This document shows positions 1 to 14,400 of a stretch of DNA of 60,000 nt, piece after piece. A program made the translations under genes and the position numbers. Each line of letters opens with the position of its first letter. Within the stretch, counting starts at the first letter, position 1. The stretch comes from Symsagittifera roscoffensis (Eukaryota; Xenacoelomorpha; Acoela; Convolutidae). The notes under the pieces are model-generated. The model saw nothing but the letters and a program-made list of their open reading frames with translations, was not told where the DNA came from and did not search any database. Location of the stretch: contig NC_087067.1 of the NCBI RefSeq assembly GCF_963678635.1, positions 23,197,547-23,257,546 on the forward strand, read 5' to 3'.

Positions 1-974
1 GAAAATTATATTGTTTGCGACTAAGATTGCAAAAGCGAAGAAGTTGTCTCAGTGTCAAAACGGGTCTGATTTTGTTCGTCTACCCGACTAAAGATTACCT
101 TTAAGACTGATATTTTAGACTGAATTTCTATCTTGTTCTTATTGAATTTATTTATAATTTAAAAGTTTGTGGTTGGAATATTCTGTGCTACTTGCACAGC
201 AAACGGCTATCCTTGTTGTTGTGGCCATTGAAAATGGGAGAAACGTTGAATTCTGGTGCGTTTTAGTTTTTTGTTTTTTTTCTACTCAAAATATCATCGG
301 AATTGGTCCAGTGATATATCATATAAAAACCCTTTCAGCCTTGATTCAAACAGTTTCAAAATATTTTCAAAAAATTGTCCCAGTGTCAAAAAAAACAAGA
401 ACAAATTTATAATTTTTATTCTCATTTCTCGACGGTTATATTTTGAAGTTTTTTAGCGCCATTTTGGGAATCAAAAACAAAAACTGCAAAAAAAATTTGT
501 AACTTTTTGGTTTTTTTAGTCATTTTTCAAGAAAAACCGTTGTTCAAATTGCTGATTTTACCAACTATGTCTGTCGAATATGCTTAAGTTCTAATTTTTT
601 CGTTCAGATTTTTTATCACAAAACGATACTAATTTGAAGAAACTTTTAGTGTTTTTTTTCAACACTATGGTCGGAACATTCTGTGCTACTTTGCAGTAAC
701 CGGCTATCCTTCTTTGGTTTAAAATTTATTGAAACAAGTAGGAGCTGAGTTCGAATTCTGAGTTTCAGAAGACGTCAAAAGTCGACCGGCCGTACAAAAA
801 ATGAGCGTGACGATAAATAAAAACGTTTTCATTGTCACAAATGCAGCGAAATTCTAGAGCGGTGAAAAAAAACTATTAAAAAAGTTCGGAACTCGTAAAA
901 AAAAATCGGAGACATTCTGCTAAGACTTGAAACAATTATTAAGAAAAAACTCGCCCAAATATCAACCAGGATAC
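1..974. other. intron of the ESCRT-III gene, with dispersed repeats
   Basis: No exon was found. Two copies of a short dispersed repeat are present (about 165-230 and 655-715), each with a core reading gtgctac followed by an ACGGCTATCC-like end. Related copies lie in the opposite orientation near 4360-4440, 53875-53940 and 54115-54180. Confidence 0.6.
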
Positions 975-1163
975 CTGTCTTGCGAGGACTTTTGCAGCGT
1001 CAACTTGATTTTTCTTGGCCATCTTTTTGCAATCCGCCTCCATTTTCTGAACTTGCCGCTTTGATTGTTGCAGCTCTCGATCTATTTTCCTCTGCTCTCG
1101 ATTAAGAGCCCTGTCCCATTCTCGAACAATCTCCTCTGGCTTTTTTCGGTTGAATAAATTCAT
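975..1163 (-). CDS. ESCRT-III (CHMP2/CHMP3-type Snf7 family) protein, first coding exon; gene continues beyond the left edge
   Basis: The exon encodes 63 residues beginning MNLFNRKKPEEIV, followed by a basic helix with ALNREQRKIDREL and CKKMAKK and ending VLARQ. This is the N-terminal membrane-binding basic helix and start of helix 1 of ESCRT-III subunits, which polymerise on endosomal membranes to drive budding and scission. The mix of features fits both CHMP2 (RALNR, KKMAK) and CHMP3/VPS24 (EW near the start), so I leave the subtype open. The ATG at 1163 is chosen because it gives the family-typical MxLF start; an upstream in-frame ATG at 1178 adds five residues. The exon ends CAG followed by GTATCC (donor at 974-973) in phase 0. 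Remaining exons must lie left of position 1. Confidence 0.8.
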
Positions 1164-1776
1164 TGTGGAAATTATCAATGTTTGGAAATGAAACCCAATG
1201 ATATAGATGAGGATTTACTATTCACAAGTTTTCAAGAAAGGGACACACGCTCAGCTCAAAAGACAATCGATTTCTCCAGTTTTTACATTCATTGTTATCT
1301 AGAAATAAAACAATTTGTGTCAACAACATGACTCCGACAACTCGCATCCATGATTTAATTTCTAATGTATTATGTATCTTTCAAAAACGATTATTTTTTT
1401 TTTGCAATCGAAAAATAAAACCAAATTGCATAGTACTTCCAGATCCAATGCGGTCACTTTAGATTGCTGCATAATAATCTTTTGAATTTGGCTGGTGATT
1501 AAAAAAATGAAAAGGGTTTCCATAACTGCAATCCCATATTAATTATGGCGTAGGAAAGTAACCCAATGGAATCATACTGCGGTTCGATTTCAGCCTTAAA
1601 TTAGTCCTTGATTTTTCGTTTAAAATGGTTTCATCCATCAAGAGTTCTTTCATTGTCAATTTTATTTCAATGTTTTTGGTTCCCTTAAATTCAATATGTT
1701 GCACCAATGCATCTATGCTAACCGGCTTAAATTTAGTCGAAACCAAATCTGATTTTAATCAAGACATAAAATCTCA

Positions 1777-1858
1777 GCTGCGATGGCCGAGTGGTTAAGG
1801 CGTTGGACTTGAAATCCAATGGGATCTTCCCGCGTAGGTTCGAACCCTGCTCGCAGCG
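1777..1858 (+). tRNA. tRNA-Ser(TGA)
   Basis: The 82-nt sequence folds as a class II tRNA. The acceptor stem GCTGCGA pairs with TCGCAGC, the discriminator is G (usual for Ser), the D arm is GGCCGAGTGGTTAAGGC, the anticodon loop is CTTGAAA (anticodon TGA) with a fully paired 5-bp stem, there is a long variable arm (GGGA...TCCC), and the T loop is TTCGAAC. CCA is not encoded, as expected for a nuclear gene. It lies between the ESCRT-III gene and the 3' end of the long minus-strand gene. Confidence 0.95.
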
Positions 1859-1861
1859 AAA

Positions 1862-2130
1862 CTTTTTAAAACAGCCAACTGAAAAATGTTTTCAAACTTC
1901 CTATTCCACTGTGAAATCCACTGTAAAAAATTAAAATCCACTTGGAAACTAAATTCCTTCACGTTTTTTGCGCCATTTTGACTTATGTAATTAAGGAACT
2001 TACTTTGACCTCTTTGTAGCAAATGAATTGAAATTGAACAAAAATCACAAGTCAAAACGCGGAATATTAAATTTGAGCCTGATCAAAATCTAAGATTAAG
2101 ACTTTCCTGAAACGAAAAAATACGACCTAA
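1862..2130 (+). repeat. dispersed repeat family R1, partial copy
   Basis: This stretch shares the blocks cactgtgaaatccact, cgccattttg, aatgaattgaaattgaac, acaagtcaaaacgcgg and aagactttcctga with the longer copies near 5100-5720, 6060-6600, 9830-10130, 17460-18250, 53270-53780 and 59280-59700. No coding capacity was seen. It is probably a SINE-like or other non-autonomous element. Confidence 0.6.
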
Positions 2131-2431
2131 ATACGTGTCGTTATTTCGTTCATTAAGTTTTAAACAGGCATGTCAAAAACTTCACTGAAGTCATATGGTG
2201 TAGTTTCAAACCGCTTGCTCGCAGCAAAATTTTTAAATAGCCCTTTCAAAAACATCATTGATACAAAAAATATCTATTTGCAGCTATATTTATTATATCT
2301 TTTGTTTCGTAAAACCAAAGCTTCCTTTGAACAAAAAATATCTGCATCAAAATGTCTTTAGAATCCCCAGTTCAGACAATCAGCAACTGAGCTGGTCTGA
2401 GAAAGTGACGAACTTTTTGGCTTGCTGCCGC

Positions 2432-2481
2432 TCATAGTCGCTTTCTGTCTCTGCAAGTAGTAATTGCTGATGCCGCCAGAT
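2432..2481 (-). CDS. long host gene, terminal coding exon 24
   Basis: The exon follows CCGACAAG and ends ITTCRDRKRL then TGA at 2434-2432. The acceptor lacks a strong pyrimidine tract. In another phase the same stretch stays open for 33 codons, so the exact C terminus is the least certain part of the gene. Confidence 0.5.
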
Positions 2482-5400
2482 CTTGTCGGAACTAAAACAC
2501 GCGTCAAATGTTTGGCTTTTCAACATGCCAGTATAAATACATCATTGTTATATGAGAAACGAACGTGGACACGACATGGATAGATCTAGGGTGTAGATTC
2601 AATTAAGAGTTCCTTGATTTATCTATTGAAAGACTTGACCCGGAATCAATTTTCTTGACTGATTTTTTTTTTAGTAATTGGGGACCGGATGAAAAACTAT
2701 TTTACCTGATTGTCTCGCCGGAATTTTTCCAATTCTCGTCTGCAAAGCCTGCAACTCGGATTTGGTCCCTTGTGTTTTCGACGCTCCTGAAAATGCGGAG
2801 GACGATTATGACTTTTACATATTCCAACTGTCCTTAAAAAAGCCAGCTACATGCTTCGATTTAAATAGTTGGAAAGCGTTATTACGCCAAGAGACCCTGC
2901 TAGTTAAAAATGCTTGTTGTTTAGAGACAGTAGATGAAAGTAGTGATTGTGATCACCTGGGATCAGCATCTGTGGTTGTGCTGCATGATGTAGGGAGTCC
3001 TGACGGGAGTCCTTGAAGGAGTGTTCGAAGAGTCTTCGTCGCTCCTCGAACTCCTTCAGACTCATTCGGGATATTGACGTCGGCAGACAGAAGTGGGGGT
3101 CCTACTAAGTCACAGACTTCCACTTTTGTCATCAACTTAATAATTTTAGACTCACACTCAGAAAATTTTTTAAAAAAGTAGTCATTTTTCATTGAATAGA
3201 ACACCGTGCTAGAAGATTAGACCACTCAAAAAATCGAAAAAAATTTAGCCGAATTGTTCGTACAAAATTAAAATTGTAGAACTAATAATTTGCAGAAAAG
3301 TATCATCGCAATTGTAACTTACGAAACTGATTCAAAATCTAAATCTTCGCCGATCAATTACGAAAGAAAATAGTGGCAATCTATCTTGAGATCGATCCTC
3401 TCGCAGCTCCCTGTGCCAATTGTCATGCTCATTTGGGACTTTCTTAGAACACCTGTCAATCACTCCTGTCCTCGCCACATGAGTCACCTTGAAATCTTTT
3501 TTAGGTTCACTAGTAGCTGCAGATTCAATTTTTGCTTTGATTGAAGCAACCTGGTCAAAATTTCTTATCTTTTAGTACCTGTCATTTGCTAAGCATTAAA
3601 AAATGGCTGTTCCTGAGTGATATTATTAATTAAAAGCGATTATATCAACTCAAACGTTTTCTACCTTTTCTTCATGCTTGCTTTCAAGGTCAATATAAAT
3701 AGGATATTTCTGATTATCTCACCACTGTTTAGCACCACCTGTTTCACATACTTTGCGTCATATAGACACACTACCCATACTGACAGAAACTCTAATTTGA
3801 AGGTCAATCCCATGACAGAATGACCGAAAACTCAGAGATTTCAAACCAAATAGCGTGCTTTGAGCTGCCCAAAACAGACCGAATTCCAAACTTATTGAGC
3901 TCAAAACTTTGAATACTGAATTCCAAAACATGATGCTCGGGCATTTGTTCTCACTGGCACAAGAGATTCCCCTTTGGTTCATAGATATATTTTATCGTTG
4001 GAGGAAGGGGAGTGAGTGGGTCATATTTATACAGAAAAACAAATTTTCAAAAAATATATTAGTAATTTCTTGCCTTGGATTCCGTTTTCGCAGCTGCTTT
4101 TAAGTTCTTCAGTTTTATAGCCGCTCTCTCTAGTGCCTCTGTGGTCAACAAATTCAAAGCATTACTCTGGAAAGAGTTGTCAGTTTTGTCACCTGATGAA
4201 TCACAGAGGGGCTCAGCTACTTTGAAGCCAACACTCGTATTGGAAGACGTCAACCTAAACATGCACAAAAAATAATGAAGACATCATTTAGACATAAAAT
4301 TATGATATGATTTGTACATAACCTATTTTACAACCTTTCCTATGCTAAAGGATTGCCATATTTAAACAAGGATAGCCGGTTACTGTGCAAGTAGCACAAG
4401 ATGGTTCCGACCACAGTCTTAGAAAAATACAAAAACATTTTTTTTTTCAAATTAGTGTTGTTTTTTCCGCATGGTGTGATAAAAAGTTCAGAACGAAAAA
4501 AAACGTAGGCATATTTGACAATCATAGTAAAAAAGGCCAATCGGAAAATAGTTTTTGAAGAACATTGAATGGAAAAACGAAAAAAAATTGTAAAAAAAAG
4601 TTTAAAAATAAGTAAAATTTTTTTCTAAAACGCTATAAAACTCTAAAAACTATTTTATTTGAATTCAAGTAAGTTTTCACGGCTTAAAGTAAGCTTAAAT
4701 AAGCTATTGTAAGCCTACACGCTCACATTATATTACTTCGAAATTAGACGAAAATCAAAAACTCAAACCGGTTTTTCTCGACACTGGGAAAACTTTTGGA
4801 AAATTTTTAACGTGGTTCGAATCACGACTGAAAGGACTTCAATATGATATATAACTCAACCCAGTTCGACCATTATTTGTGATAACTGATTTTGCGTGGA
4901 AAACAAAAAGCAAAAAACTAAAACACACCCGCATACAAAGTTCCTCCCTATTTTTCAAATGATCGGAACAAAAACAATTTTTGTTCAGATTGTTCACATT
5001 GAGAAGCAAATCATCACATCAATAGCAAAAAAGACAAATTCGAATTTCGAAATTCACAGGCTGCGAATTCTGAAAGCTCAAGCTCTTTTTAGAAATTAAA
5101 AGCAACCGCGTATTTTTGCGCCATTTGCATTTTCGTTATCGTAGATTATAAAGCTTTGTGTCTACCAAATGAGTTTGAAGTCCACTTAAAACAAAAATGA
5201 AATTCAAACCTCTAAAACAAACATAGCCAACAGACAGTTGGAAAAGAACCAATGAGCGAGAGTAGACAAAAAAAATAGATGCCCTTAAAGCTCTTTTAAT
5301 TTTTAGAACAATTGAGACCGTCAATTTTTTTGAGAAAATTAACCCAATTGGAGAAAACTGGTTCAATAGTTACAATTTTTGTTTCGCTGGGAAATCTGAA

Positions 5401-8400
5401 AATTAATTCCACTTTCCAAACTAGAAATCGATCACGTTTTTTATGACCCTTACATTTTTGCTGTTCGATAATGGAGTTTGCCTTCCTGGTAACAAAGGAA
5501 ATGAACTGAACTTAAAAAGAAATCAAAAGTCAATATCGCGAAAAACTAATTTTGAAAATTTACTTAAAAACAAAAAATCACATAAATTAGGCAATTGTCT
5601 CATTTTGGTCAATGACACTTAACAAAAATGAAAGCAAAATTACAGCGAAAAAATTGCCTATAAAACAAACTCTTCAACCTTAGAGATTGAAAATTGTCAA
5701 TGAAGAGATCAGAAATGCACGTTGTCTTGATGCCTAGAGACTTAAGCTGAGCTCAAAAGACAACTATTGATTCGAAATTTATTTTAAAATTTTGACACTG
5801 ATTTGTTATCAAAATCTTTGCAACATTTGTACGCAGAGGCGGAGCGGAGCTTCACATCACTTGCCATACAACCAAGCTAGCAAACAAGAAAACCAAAATA
5901 ATTTCAAAGAAACAGAAAAAAAACTGTTTTCAATAAGTTTAAAAGTGAAATACCCGATTCTTAAAATTTTTCTATCACTGGTGCCGACAGACGGCCGAAA
6001 AAAATACTGACTTGTTTTTTTTTAAAAAAAACTTTCGAAATTCAGAGAAAAAATGTATTGCCTGGCCCCTCTTTGAAGTCCAAGAACAATCAATGATTGA
6101 TTTTTTTTTTGATAAAATTAACCTTCTTTGAAAAAACTAAGTCAACACGTAATTTTTCATTCCACTGGGAAACTTAGAAAACTTAAGTCCATTTTTGCAA
6201 ACGGTCGCCATTCGCGTTTCTCGCGATCTTTTCTTTTTTGCCGTTCGCTAGTTGACTTTGCCTTCATTTTCACAGAGGCAAAATATGAACACAAGCGAGT
6301 AAGCCGCAAAAATTCAGCTTAAGGCACAAAAACTTGAATTTTGCATGTAACAATTTGGAAGGTAATAAACTAATGGCAACCTCACTAACTTTGTATGTAA
6401 TAAATTAGAATGTATTAAACCAAATTGCGATGAATTTTGCATTACCGAAATCTCGCAAAGTATATCCATTTGGAAATGAAGTGAACTTGAAAAGAAATTA
6501 AACCGCAAAAAAATCAGACTAGAGCATGAATAAATTTTCTGAAAACAAACAGAAATCATCAAGACATATATAAGTGAAAATCATGCGTTCTTTTACACTT
6601 AAAATGGGCAGGTAAAACTTATGACACTATCTACAACGAGCTTTCGTTATGATACATAAAATTGCTTGAAAAAATTATCGGCGAGGCTATAGCTTGTAAA
6701 ATGGCCGGAACAAAATCGGTAATTTTTCAGCTTGAGATGAAAAAATTTTACTGCCGGAAACACTGAAAAATGGATGCATTGCCCTTATAAAGAAGTAAAT
6801 TAAATACCTGACCTGTCAATATAATCAGACATAGTCAGTCGCTTCGGAGTTATTTTCCGAGTGGCTCTTTCGGGCATTGATGCTATTTTTTCGTCCAACG
6901 AAGCATTAAATGACGCCTCCTGAGAAACAACGCCCTCCAGAGCTTGCTTTAAACACTCGTAGTCACCTTTGATCTTCGTGATTTCCGACAACGAATCTTG
7001 TCTGACTCGGTGGGAACCCCCTCCGGATGGTTTCGGAGCTGAGGATATTTTATTAGCGGACGCGGGCGAAACTTTGACAATCGTTGTGGGAGTTGGCTCC
7101 GTGACATTTATGCTAAACGCTGGGGACAGTTTCGGGCCGTCGTGGTTTATAACCAAATCTTCGGTCGACTTCTGCGATTCGGAACCGTCGAAAGATCTCA
7201 ACGAATCGAACTTTTTGTTGTCTTCGGTTGGTTCCGATTCTGAATCTGCTTCAGCGGTTTTGAGCGAAAACGTCTTGCGTTCATCAGCCGATTCGACTGA
7301 AATTAAAACGTCCATTTTCGAATCTTGTTTGTTGAATAAAAATGTTTCGTTTCTTGGTAATTTGTTGAATTGATCCTTGAACGATTTGGTGTCTACAGTT
7401 GCGTCGGGTTCCACTGCGTAAGTTTTTGCTACTTTATTATCGTTTGCATCGTTCAGATTGGTGTTTGAGTTTGTTGTAACTGCGGTAATGGATGGTTTCC
7501 TTGAGCTCTGATGCGATCTAAAAAAACTTTGCTTCAATTTTTGAATCTTAGAAAGTTTCACGAATGAAAATACTTTTTCGCTTACAATTTTAAGTAGCAT
7601 CGAAATTCTTGTTAACATGATATACTTAAAGGGGAGGGATGCGTAGAAACAGGTCCTAGCCAGCGTTTTCACTCAAACTTCAAATTGCTTAAAAAAGTGC
7701 TTGACAACAATGCATAAACTGTTACCAACCATTGAATTGCTAGAAAAAATTCACGATGAAAATATTCATTTCTAGACACTGAATATTAAACAGAGAAAAG
7801 TCATTTCATGAACACAATAAAAATTATCAGAAACATGAATTAAATTTAAAATTTCTAGCTAAAGAAAAATTTTGAAACTTTTTCAGATGTTTTCAATTCC
7901 CACTCACGCTATAAAAAATTACATGAACCTCGTTAATTTACCGTGGGGATATGAATTCACTGTCACTACTGGAGGAGTCAAAAGACTGGAAGTCATCCCA
8001 GTCGTCGTCACTGTAAGTCTTGTCAAAGGTACATTCATCCTTCCCATCCTCAACTTCTTCTTCCTCGTTCTCATTGTCCTCTTCAACTATTTTGCCACAA
8101 GGAACTTTCTTGACCACCACGGGAGGATCTACACAACTGAAAAGAAGAATAAATATCGTCATCACAAAGAACAAGGAGCGGTTTGAGGGGATTCGGTTAA
8201 TGTAGTTTGTATCAATTCAACTCAGGGCTCGGTAATTCATATAAAAACAAACAATAACTTCTATTTTAATTGCAAAAGAAAAAAAGTTCACGGCAACCGA
8301 TACGCTTCTCAGCCTACCTGTATACGTGACAACAAGATAGGGGATACAATTCAGTGCATCCAAAATTCAACGCTGAAGGGTTATGAAGCGAGAAAGAATG

Positions 8401-11400
8401 GTAAAAGAGTAAGAATATCAAAATCGGTGGCTAAACTCTTACCAATTGACAGGCTGCTTCGAAGGCACTTCCATGCAAATCGAGTTAGAATTGACGTCAA
8501 AGTCAAAACTCGCACTGCCATTGGACAATGGCTTCTCCGCCTGAAATGATCAGACAACAAGAGTTTTTTGAGTTAGTTAGAAACCACGCCCAAATCCTTT
8601 ATTAAAAAAAACCGTCAAAACTGCCCCAGTAATTCTAAACCGACATAAAACTAATCATTTCTTTAATTTCTCTTTAAGTGTTTACTGTTTTCTTGAATTG
8701 CAAAAGGTGTTTGAGAAATTCGTTTCTAGGTACAAAAATTAAATATGCTTAAGGATTGAATTATCTCCTTATAGGGCGAAGACTCGTTACTAGGTACCAT
8801 GGGAATGTGAATAGTAAAAAGGGATCCTACTATTCGTTTACTTAAAAGAATAGCCAATTTATATTTGTATATTTTCATGATTAACCAAACATATAAGACT
8901 TTTAAGCAACACTTCAAGGGCGAAGAGATTGCGCAACACATAATTTCTATTAAACTGATGTGATATTTCAACTGACCTGAAAGACGGCGTTCTGCACCTG
9001 AATGACCTTGGGTGACCTCTGCGCGGCTGCAGAAGAGATCGATCTTACACTGGCCTGGTCGCCTGAACAACTGTCTATCTCCTTCAGAAGAGACGCCTGC
9101 AAAAACCAGAAGGAAGTAAAGGCTCATTGTTCTTTAGACCTTGAAAGAGTAAGATTTACTATAATTTACATTCTAGTCACTGAAATGTGAACCTTAAAAT
9201 TCGATAACAATAAACTTTTAATTAGTATAGGGTTGGTCGGTTCAAAAGAGAGAGTCTAACACATTTTCTGTTCAAATTTTAGTTGTGACAAAACTAAGAC
9301 AACCTAGCGATCAAAAACGGATTATAAAAATCGGAGAACTGACAGATTAGGCTATTACCTAACAATGTAATAACGTGATGTAAAACAATAAAACTAAAAC
9401 TTATATGAGAGGAAGGAAAAAGAGCTACTTTGAGGCACACATTCGCCCATTTTAGAAACAGTTACAGAAACCTTGCTCTTCGGAGTGCTGCAATCTAGAG
9501 GCAATTCATCCAATAACTTTTGTATGGCCTCCTGGGCTTTCACAGGGTTGTATTTGGTCACGCCTCTCTGCATGCAGTCCCCACTGGAGTCTGAGAAGGA
9601 TTCGAAGTCAATGTCCACTTCTGGGATCATTCTTCCACATGTCGAGAGCACAGAGGGGTCAAGGGTCAAAGTGCGACTGACTAGAAGAAAAGAAACTTGA
9701 TGTATAAAAATACAAGTCATTAATAGTGTGAAAAATATAAAATCGAACAAACTAGGAAATATCTTATCATCTCATCCCGTCTTCGCCATTCAACAGCGCA
9801 ATTAGGAATGAATCTCAAAATATTCGGAAAAAAATCCTTGTACATACTTTCTGAAGAAGGAACTTAAATTCCAAAAACATTGACTCGTAATAAACATAGC
9901 CAACAGTCAGTTGGAAAAAAGCCAATGGCCGCAAGAAAATAGAAAAAAGACTTGTTTTTTGAAAAAACTTTATAATTTCAAAGTAACAAATATATGGCTT
10001 TTCGGGTCTGTGAATTTCAAGAGCAATTTATGATCGACAATTTTTGGCGATTGAATGGTAGTTGAAAAGATCTTAGCAAACAACCAAATAACGGCGTCAG
10101 ATAAAAAAAAACTAAGCACGGCAAACAGACTCCCCTCTCCCACACTACATAACCTCAATTTTACGGTGATGGTATTTTTTAGGTTATTGTAATTTTTACA
10201 CGCTTAATTTCATTACAACCTTACAAGGTGAGCAAAGGTTTTCTGAGTTGCTTTCTTAGTTAGGAAAAATCAGATATGGGGAAAACGAAAACAGCCAAAG
10301 CTTTTTTAAAATTTAAAACCACGTCAACCGATTGTATATCCACAGTATCAGCAAAACTTACCACCAAGTATAAAAAAAATTTATTTAACAGATTGTCATA
10401 CTTGAATTGTCAGGACGAATCACTGATGTTTTCTTTTCAATTGACGTTCGCAATTGCCCAACATTTCTTTCACTCAACGTTGTATCCTCTCCTTTAGCAC
10501 TCTTGCTATTTGTGTTTTCAACATTGAAGTCAAAATTGGTGACGTAAGTCGATGAAAATTTCGTCAACAACATTGACGGCTGATGCCACACGCATAACTG
10601 CACTTTTTCTAGAATAAAATCACAAGTTGCAACTTCTCTGAATTTGTTCATCTCGAAGTGCTGAAACAAAACATGTTCCCCGAAGTTGATGAAATATTCC
10701 ACTTCTTCTGTACTCGGACTCATTTCAATCGTGAGCGAATCTGAACTCTTTTTAGCCTCGTTTATAAAAGAGTCGAAATCGGTTCGGTTTTTCAGCGGAA
10801 AATCCGAATTGATTTCCGAATAATAGTTTCCGACATCGTTAGCCGAAATAAATTCAGAGTCTACAGTCTCGCTTCGTTTCGCCAACTCGTAATTTAAACT
10901 CGATACTTTCTCAGCAATATCTTCGATGTAGAATTTCTCGAAGTGAGACATCAATTCAAGCTCGTCTGCAGCTTGAAGAGGACTTGACTGAAAATTCTTC
11001 GCCGAATCAAAAGTTCCGTTTCCAGAATTACCAAATGAGTTTTCCGAAAACGAAGTCGTAGTTGACAAGTCGTATAAGAACGAAGGTGTCTGCGGGTTTG
11101 GAGGTAGAATCGACTCGAAGCTTGTTCGGTTTTTGTTCGATTCCGGAGTAATTTCAGGCTCGAATACTGGCGTTTTCGCAAGACCGGGGTTTCCGTCTTT
11201 AAGTGCAGCTGATTCGGACTTGCAAAAGGGTTCCGAATAGTCGTTCAAGGTTTCAGTTGGTTTTGACATTTGGGTGACCGAAAAAGTTGAAAGATTTTCA
11301 TCTACCGACGCTGAGATACGGATCTTGTGTATACCACTATCAATTTAATATTAAAGACTCGCTTTTGGAAATTTGAGGTTCTATTTTAAGTTTTTCAGGA

Positions 11401-14400
11401 TATTTTAAAAACAAGTGTTCTGGGTTTCTGTTAATGCCAGATGAAGGAATATTTATATTGTTTTAGTTCAATGATAGAGATTTTTTAAATCCAAATTTTG
11501 TTGAGAATTGATTCAGTTCATGATTTTGAATCACCTCTCGAAACACTTTTAAGTTATTTTCCCAAAATATTATGCACAATTGAGCTAAGTTTTGGAAAAA
11601 CAAAATCATTTTCATCATATGCATCAAAACGCGGTAAAATTGCGTTTAGTATGTACTTGGTACTTAAATCCGACGTTGGTTCCAAATAGGACTTTTCAAT
11701 AGACTTCAAAAAACTTGATTTGTTCAAGTGGTATTCTCAAGGTCACTTTTATACTCTTGTTATCGCTTTTAGTGACTCCTCTGTTTTTCGAATTATTGTT
11801 CCTGCCGTCACATTTTCCATTGCTAGTGTCATCTTGACTTTTCGAACTCTCGTACAAATTAGATGCCAACTTTTGAGCTATTTTTAGTCTCTCGCCCGAC
11901 ATCCTGGCTGCTCGAATCATTTCTTCGTCTGAGCTACTTGACCTCGGTGTTCGCTTCTTAACTGGTTTCTGCTTCACCGGTTCGTCTGGTGGTTGAACAG
12001 GCGGCTCAACGTCTCGAGATCGTGTCGCACTTTTGGACCTATAAAAGGCAAAGATGAATGTAAATTTTACTTTTAGATTAATGTTCACATTTCTAGCCAA
12101 AATTTCAGTAATAAAGGGGAGTTTTAAGATAGCTAGACCTATTCACAACCTGACCCTAAAAATCACTCCTTTCTTGCCTCAATTTACGTTGCACCATTCT
12201 TGAATTTGCTCTATTTTGTAAAATGAACTTTGGCAAATGTCAAAAATTAACAAAGCTCTCTAATTTTGAAAAAAAAATAACCTTCATTACCTTGAAACAA
12301 CTTTACAAATAGTCTTGCAAAGTTTCTTCTGTCGCTTGAAAATCTCCGCAGTCGCATTTTGCTCGCGACCTTCACCTTTAACTTTCAGCAACTTCAGTTT
12401 ATCAGCTGTGGGTGGCGACTGGGGATCATAGTACACTTTCTGCGCAGTCAAGAAAGCTATTTTTGGAGATGCAGTAGCCGAGGGTTCGTCTTGGGTTTCA
12501 ATTGAGATCGATTCATAAATGGGCGAAAACAGAGCCGGGTTTGATTTGTGAAGAGTATTCATAGTCGTATCTGATCTCTCGTTTTTAGGCAGGGGAGTTG
12601 AGTTGGAGTTGGATGATCTAGTGTTCCATTGGGATGTAAGCGAGGTTCTGTTTTTCCAGTTTTCCTCAGAATCTTCGCTTGATGTATTCCTGAAATTCGA
12701 ATTAAGCTTTCCACACGAATTAATCAAAGTTTAGAACATAAATTTGCAAAAATTGTGTTGAATATGCTGGTATTTGTTCGAAACAAATCATTTTTCCTTA
12801 ATTTGCAAAAAAAATTAAATTCGTTTGAACGTAGAAACGTCCAATATATCATTTCAAGGAAACCAGATGTGATTTTCAAAAATGGCGTAATTAGAAATTG
12901 AGTTTAGTCAACTTTTGACCTACAACTTCAAAAAAAAATGTTCCCCGTTTTATCAGCTCAAGGATGACTAGCGCTTATTAACCCTTATACGACAGCAGAA
13001 AATTCCAGAGACTTTTCAATCTCACCTCAAATTTAGAGCGGGTACATCTACTTGTGGTCTCAAATTAGGTCCATTGTCCATTGAGTAAAGAGACAGATCT
13101 TCCACCAAGTCTCTTCCTCCTCTATCTTTGTCTCTACTGGACCTTGAACCAGTTCCGGTCCGCCTCGCTTTGTTCACACTCGAATTTTTGCGACCTGTTA
13201 TGAGAAAAACCATAAGCAATAATAAGCGACCTGCCCAAGTAGCACAAAATTTTCGTATGTCTCGATAAAAATTAAAGAGGGGCCCAGCTAAAGCTAGAGC
13301 GGCGTCCCTCATGCTGGAGGGACCGAATGCTTCAAATTTAATTTGGCTTATTTTCAGCCAATCAGAATTGAGTATTCAAAAATCTCAGGGAAATCGCGGA
13401 AATCTCAAAGAAAGCAAATAAATCCAGGCCATTAGTGTTAATATTGACCGATTAGATAAACAGCAGATAAATGAAAATGATGCCGGATCGACGGCGGATT
13501 GGAACAATTTAACTATTTCTAGGATACCGATTTAGGAAAAATGGAAAAACAGAAAACTAAATTTATTATACCTGCACCTATTATATCTGCATCTAGTATA
13601 TTTATTACATTATGATTTTGCGTTAATATAGACTTCGATTTTGTGAGAAAGGCTTTTAGCAAATAGGAACGCTTAGCGATTTTGTTTAGTTGAAATTTTT
13701 CCAGCATTCAGTCCCTCCAGCATGAGAACCCTCCCATAAAGCTAAAGGTACGTATTTAATGAAGAATGAGTTTGCTGCGGCACAAAAAAAGTGATTAAAA
13801 AAATGAGACTTTGCCTATAACTTTAATTGTTTCACTACTAAAATAGTCAGAAAAGCTGAAAAAATTTGAGATAATCAGTTTTCCAAAGGAATCAATCTTC
13901 CCAAGGAGATAATCAATCAAAAAAATTTATCTCATAAAAAATTAAGGAGTCTCGGCTTCTGCAGGATCAATCATTGGAATCGGTTTAATTGACTTTTTCA
14001 TCTCAGATTTGATTGTGTAAATTTAAGAAAACTCAAAAAATTTCTATAAAACGGTTAAAAATTCTAAATAACGGTCAAAGACTTTCCAAAGTTCAAAAAG
14101 TTTTTCCGTAAAAATCAGGTTATGTGTAAAGTCAATAAGTTTCCAAAAAATCTGTCAAAGTTTGAAAAATTTGCTTTGTTTGAAGACCATAATCCTGATC
14201 AATCGATAACACCTATGATATCAAATTTGGCAGGATAGTTAGTGAGAAAAGTCCAAAAAAACAGTCAGCAAATCAAAAATTTGACATTTCCAAGAATCAC
14301 AGCTGTAAGAAAAAACTAGAGAAAATGGAGAAGGATTTACGAAACCTGTGGTTTCGATTAAACTCAAAATCTCAGAAAAGGCAGGGTAGTTTTTGAGAAT

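Larger units (their letters stand above)
4255..6812 (-). other. intron 19 of the long host gene, filled with repeats
   Basis: No exon was found. It contains an inverted copy of the gtgctac repeat (about 4360-4440), two long R1 copies (5100-5720 and 6060-6600) and the hairpin-bearing R3 motif (5833-5869). Confidence 0.55.

Noticed and set aside
6969-7373. 134-codon plus-strand ORF
   Set aside because: It is antisense to exon 19, whose frame is supported by splice signals and phase.
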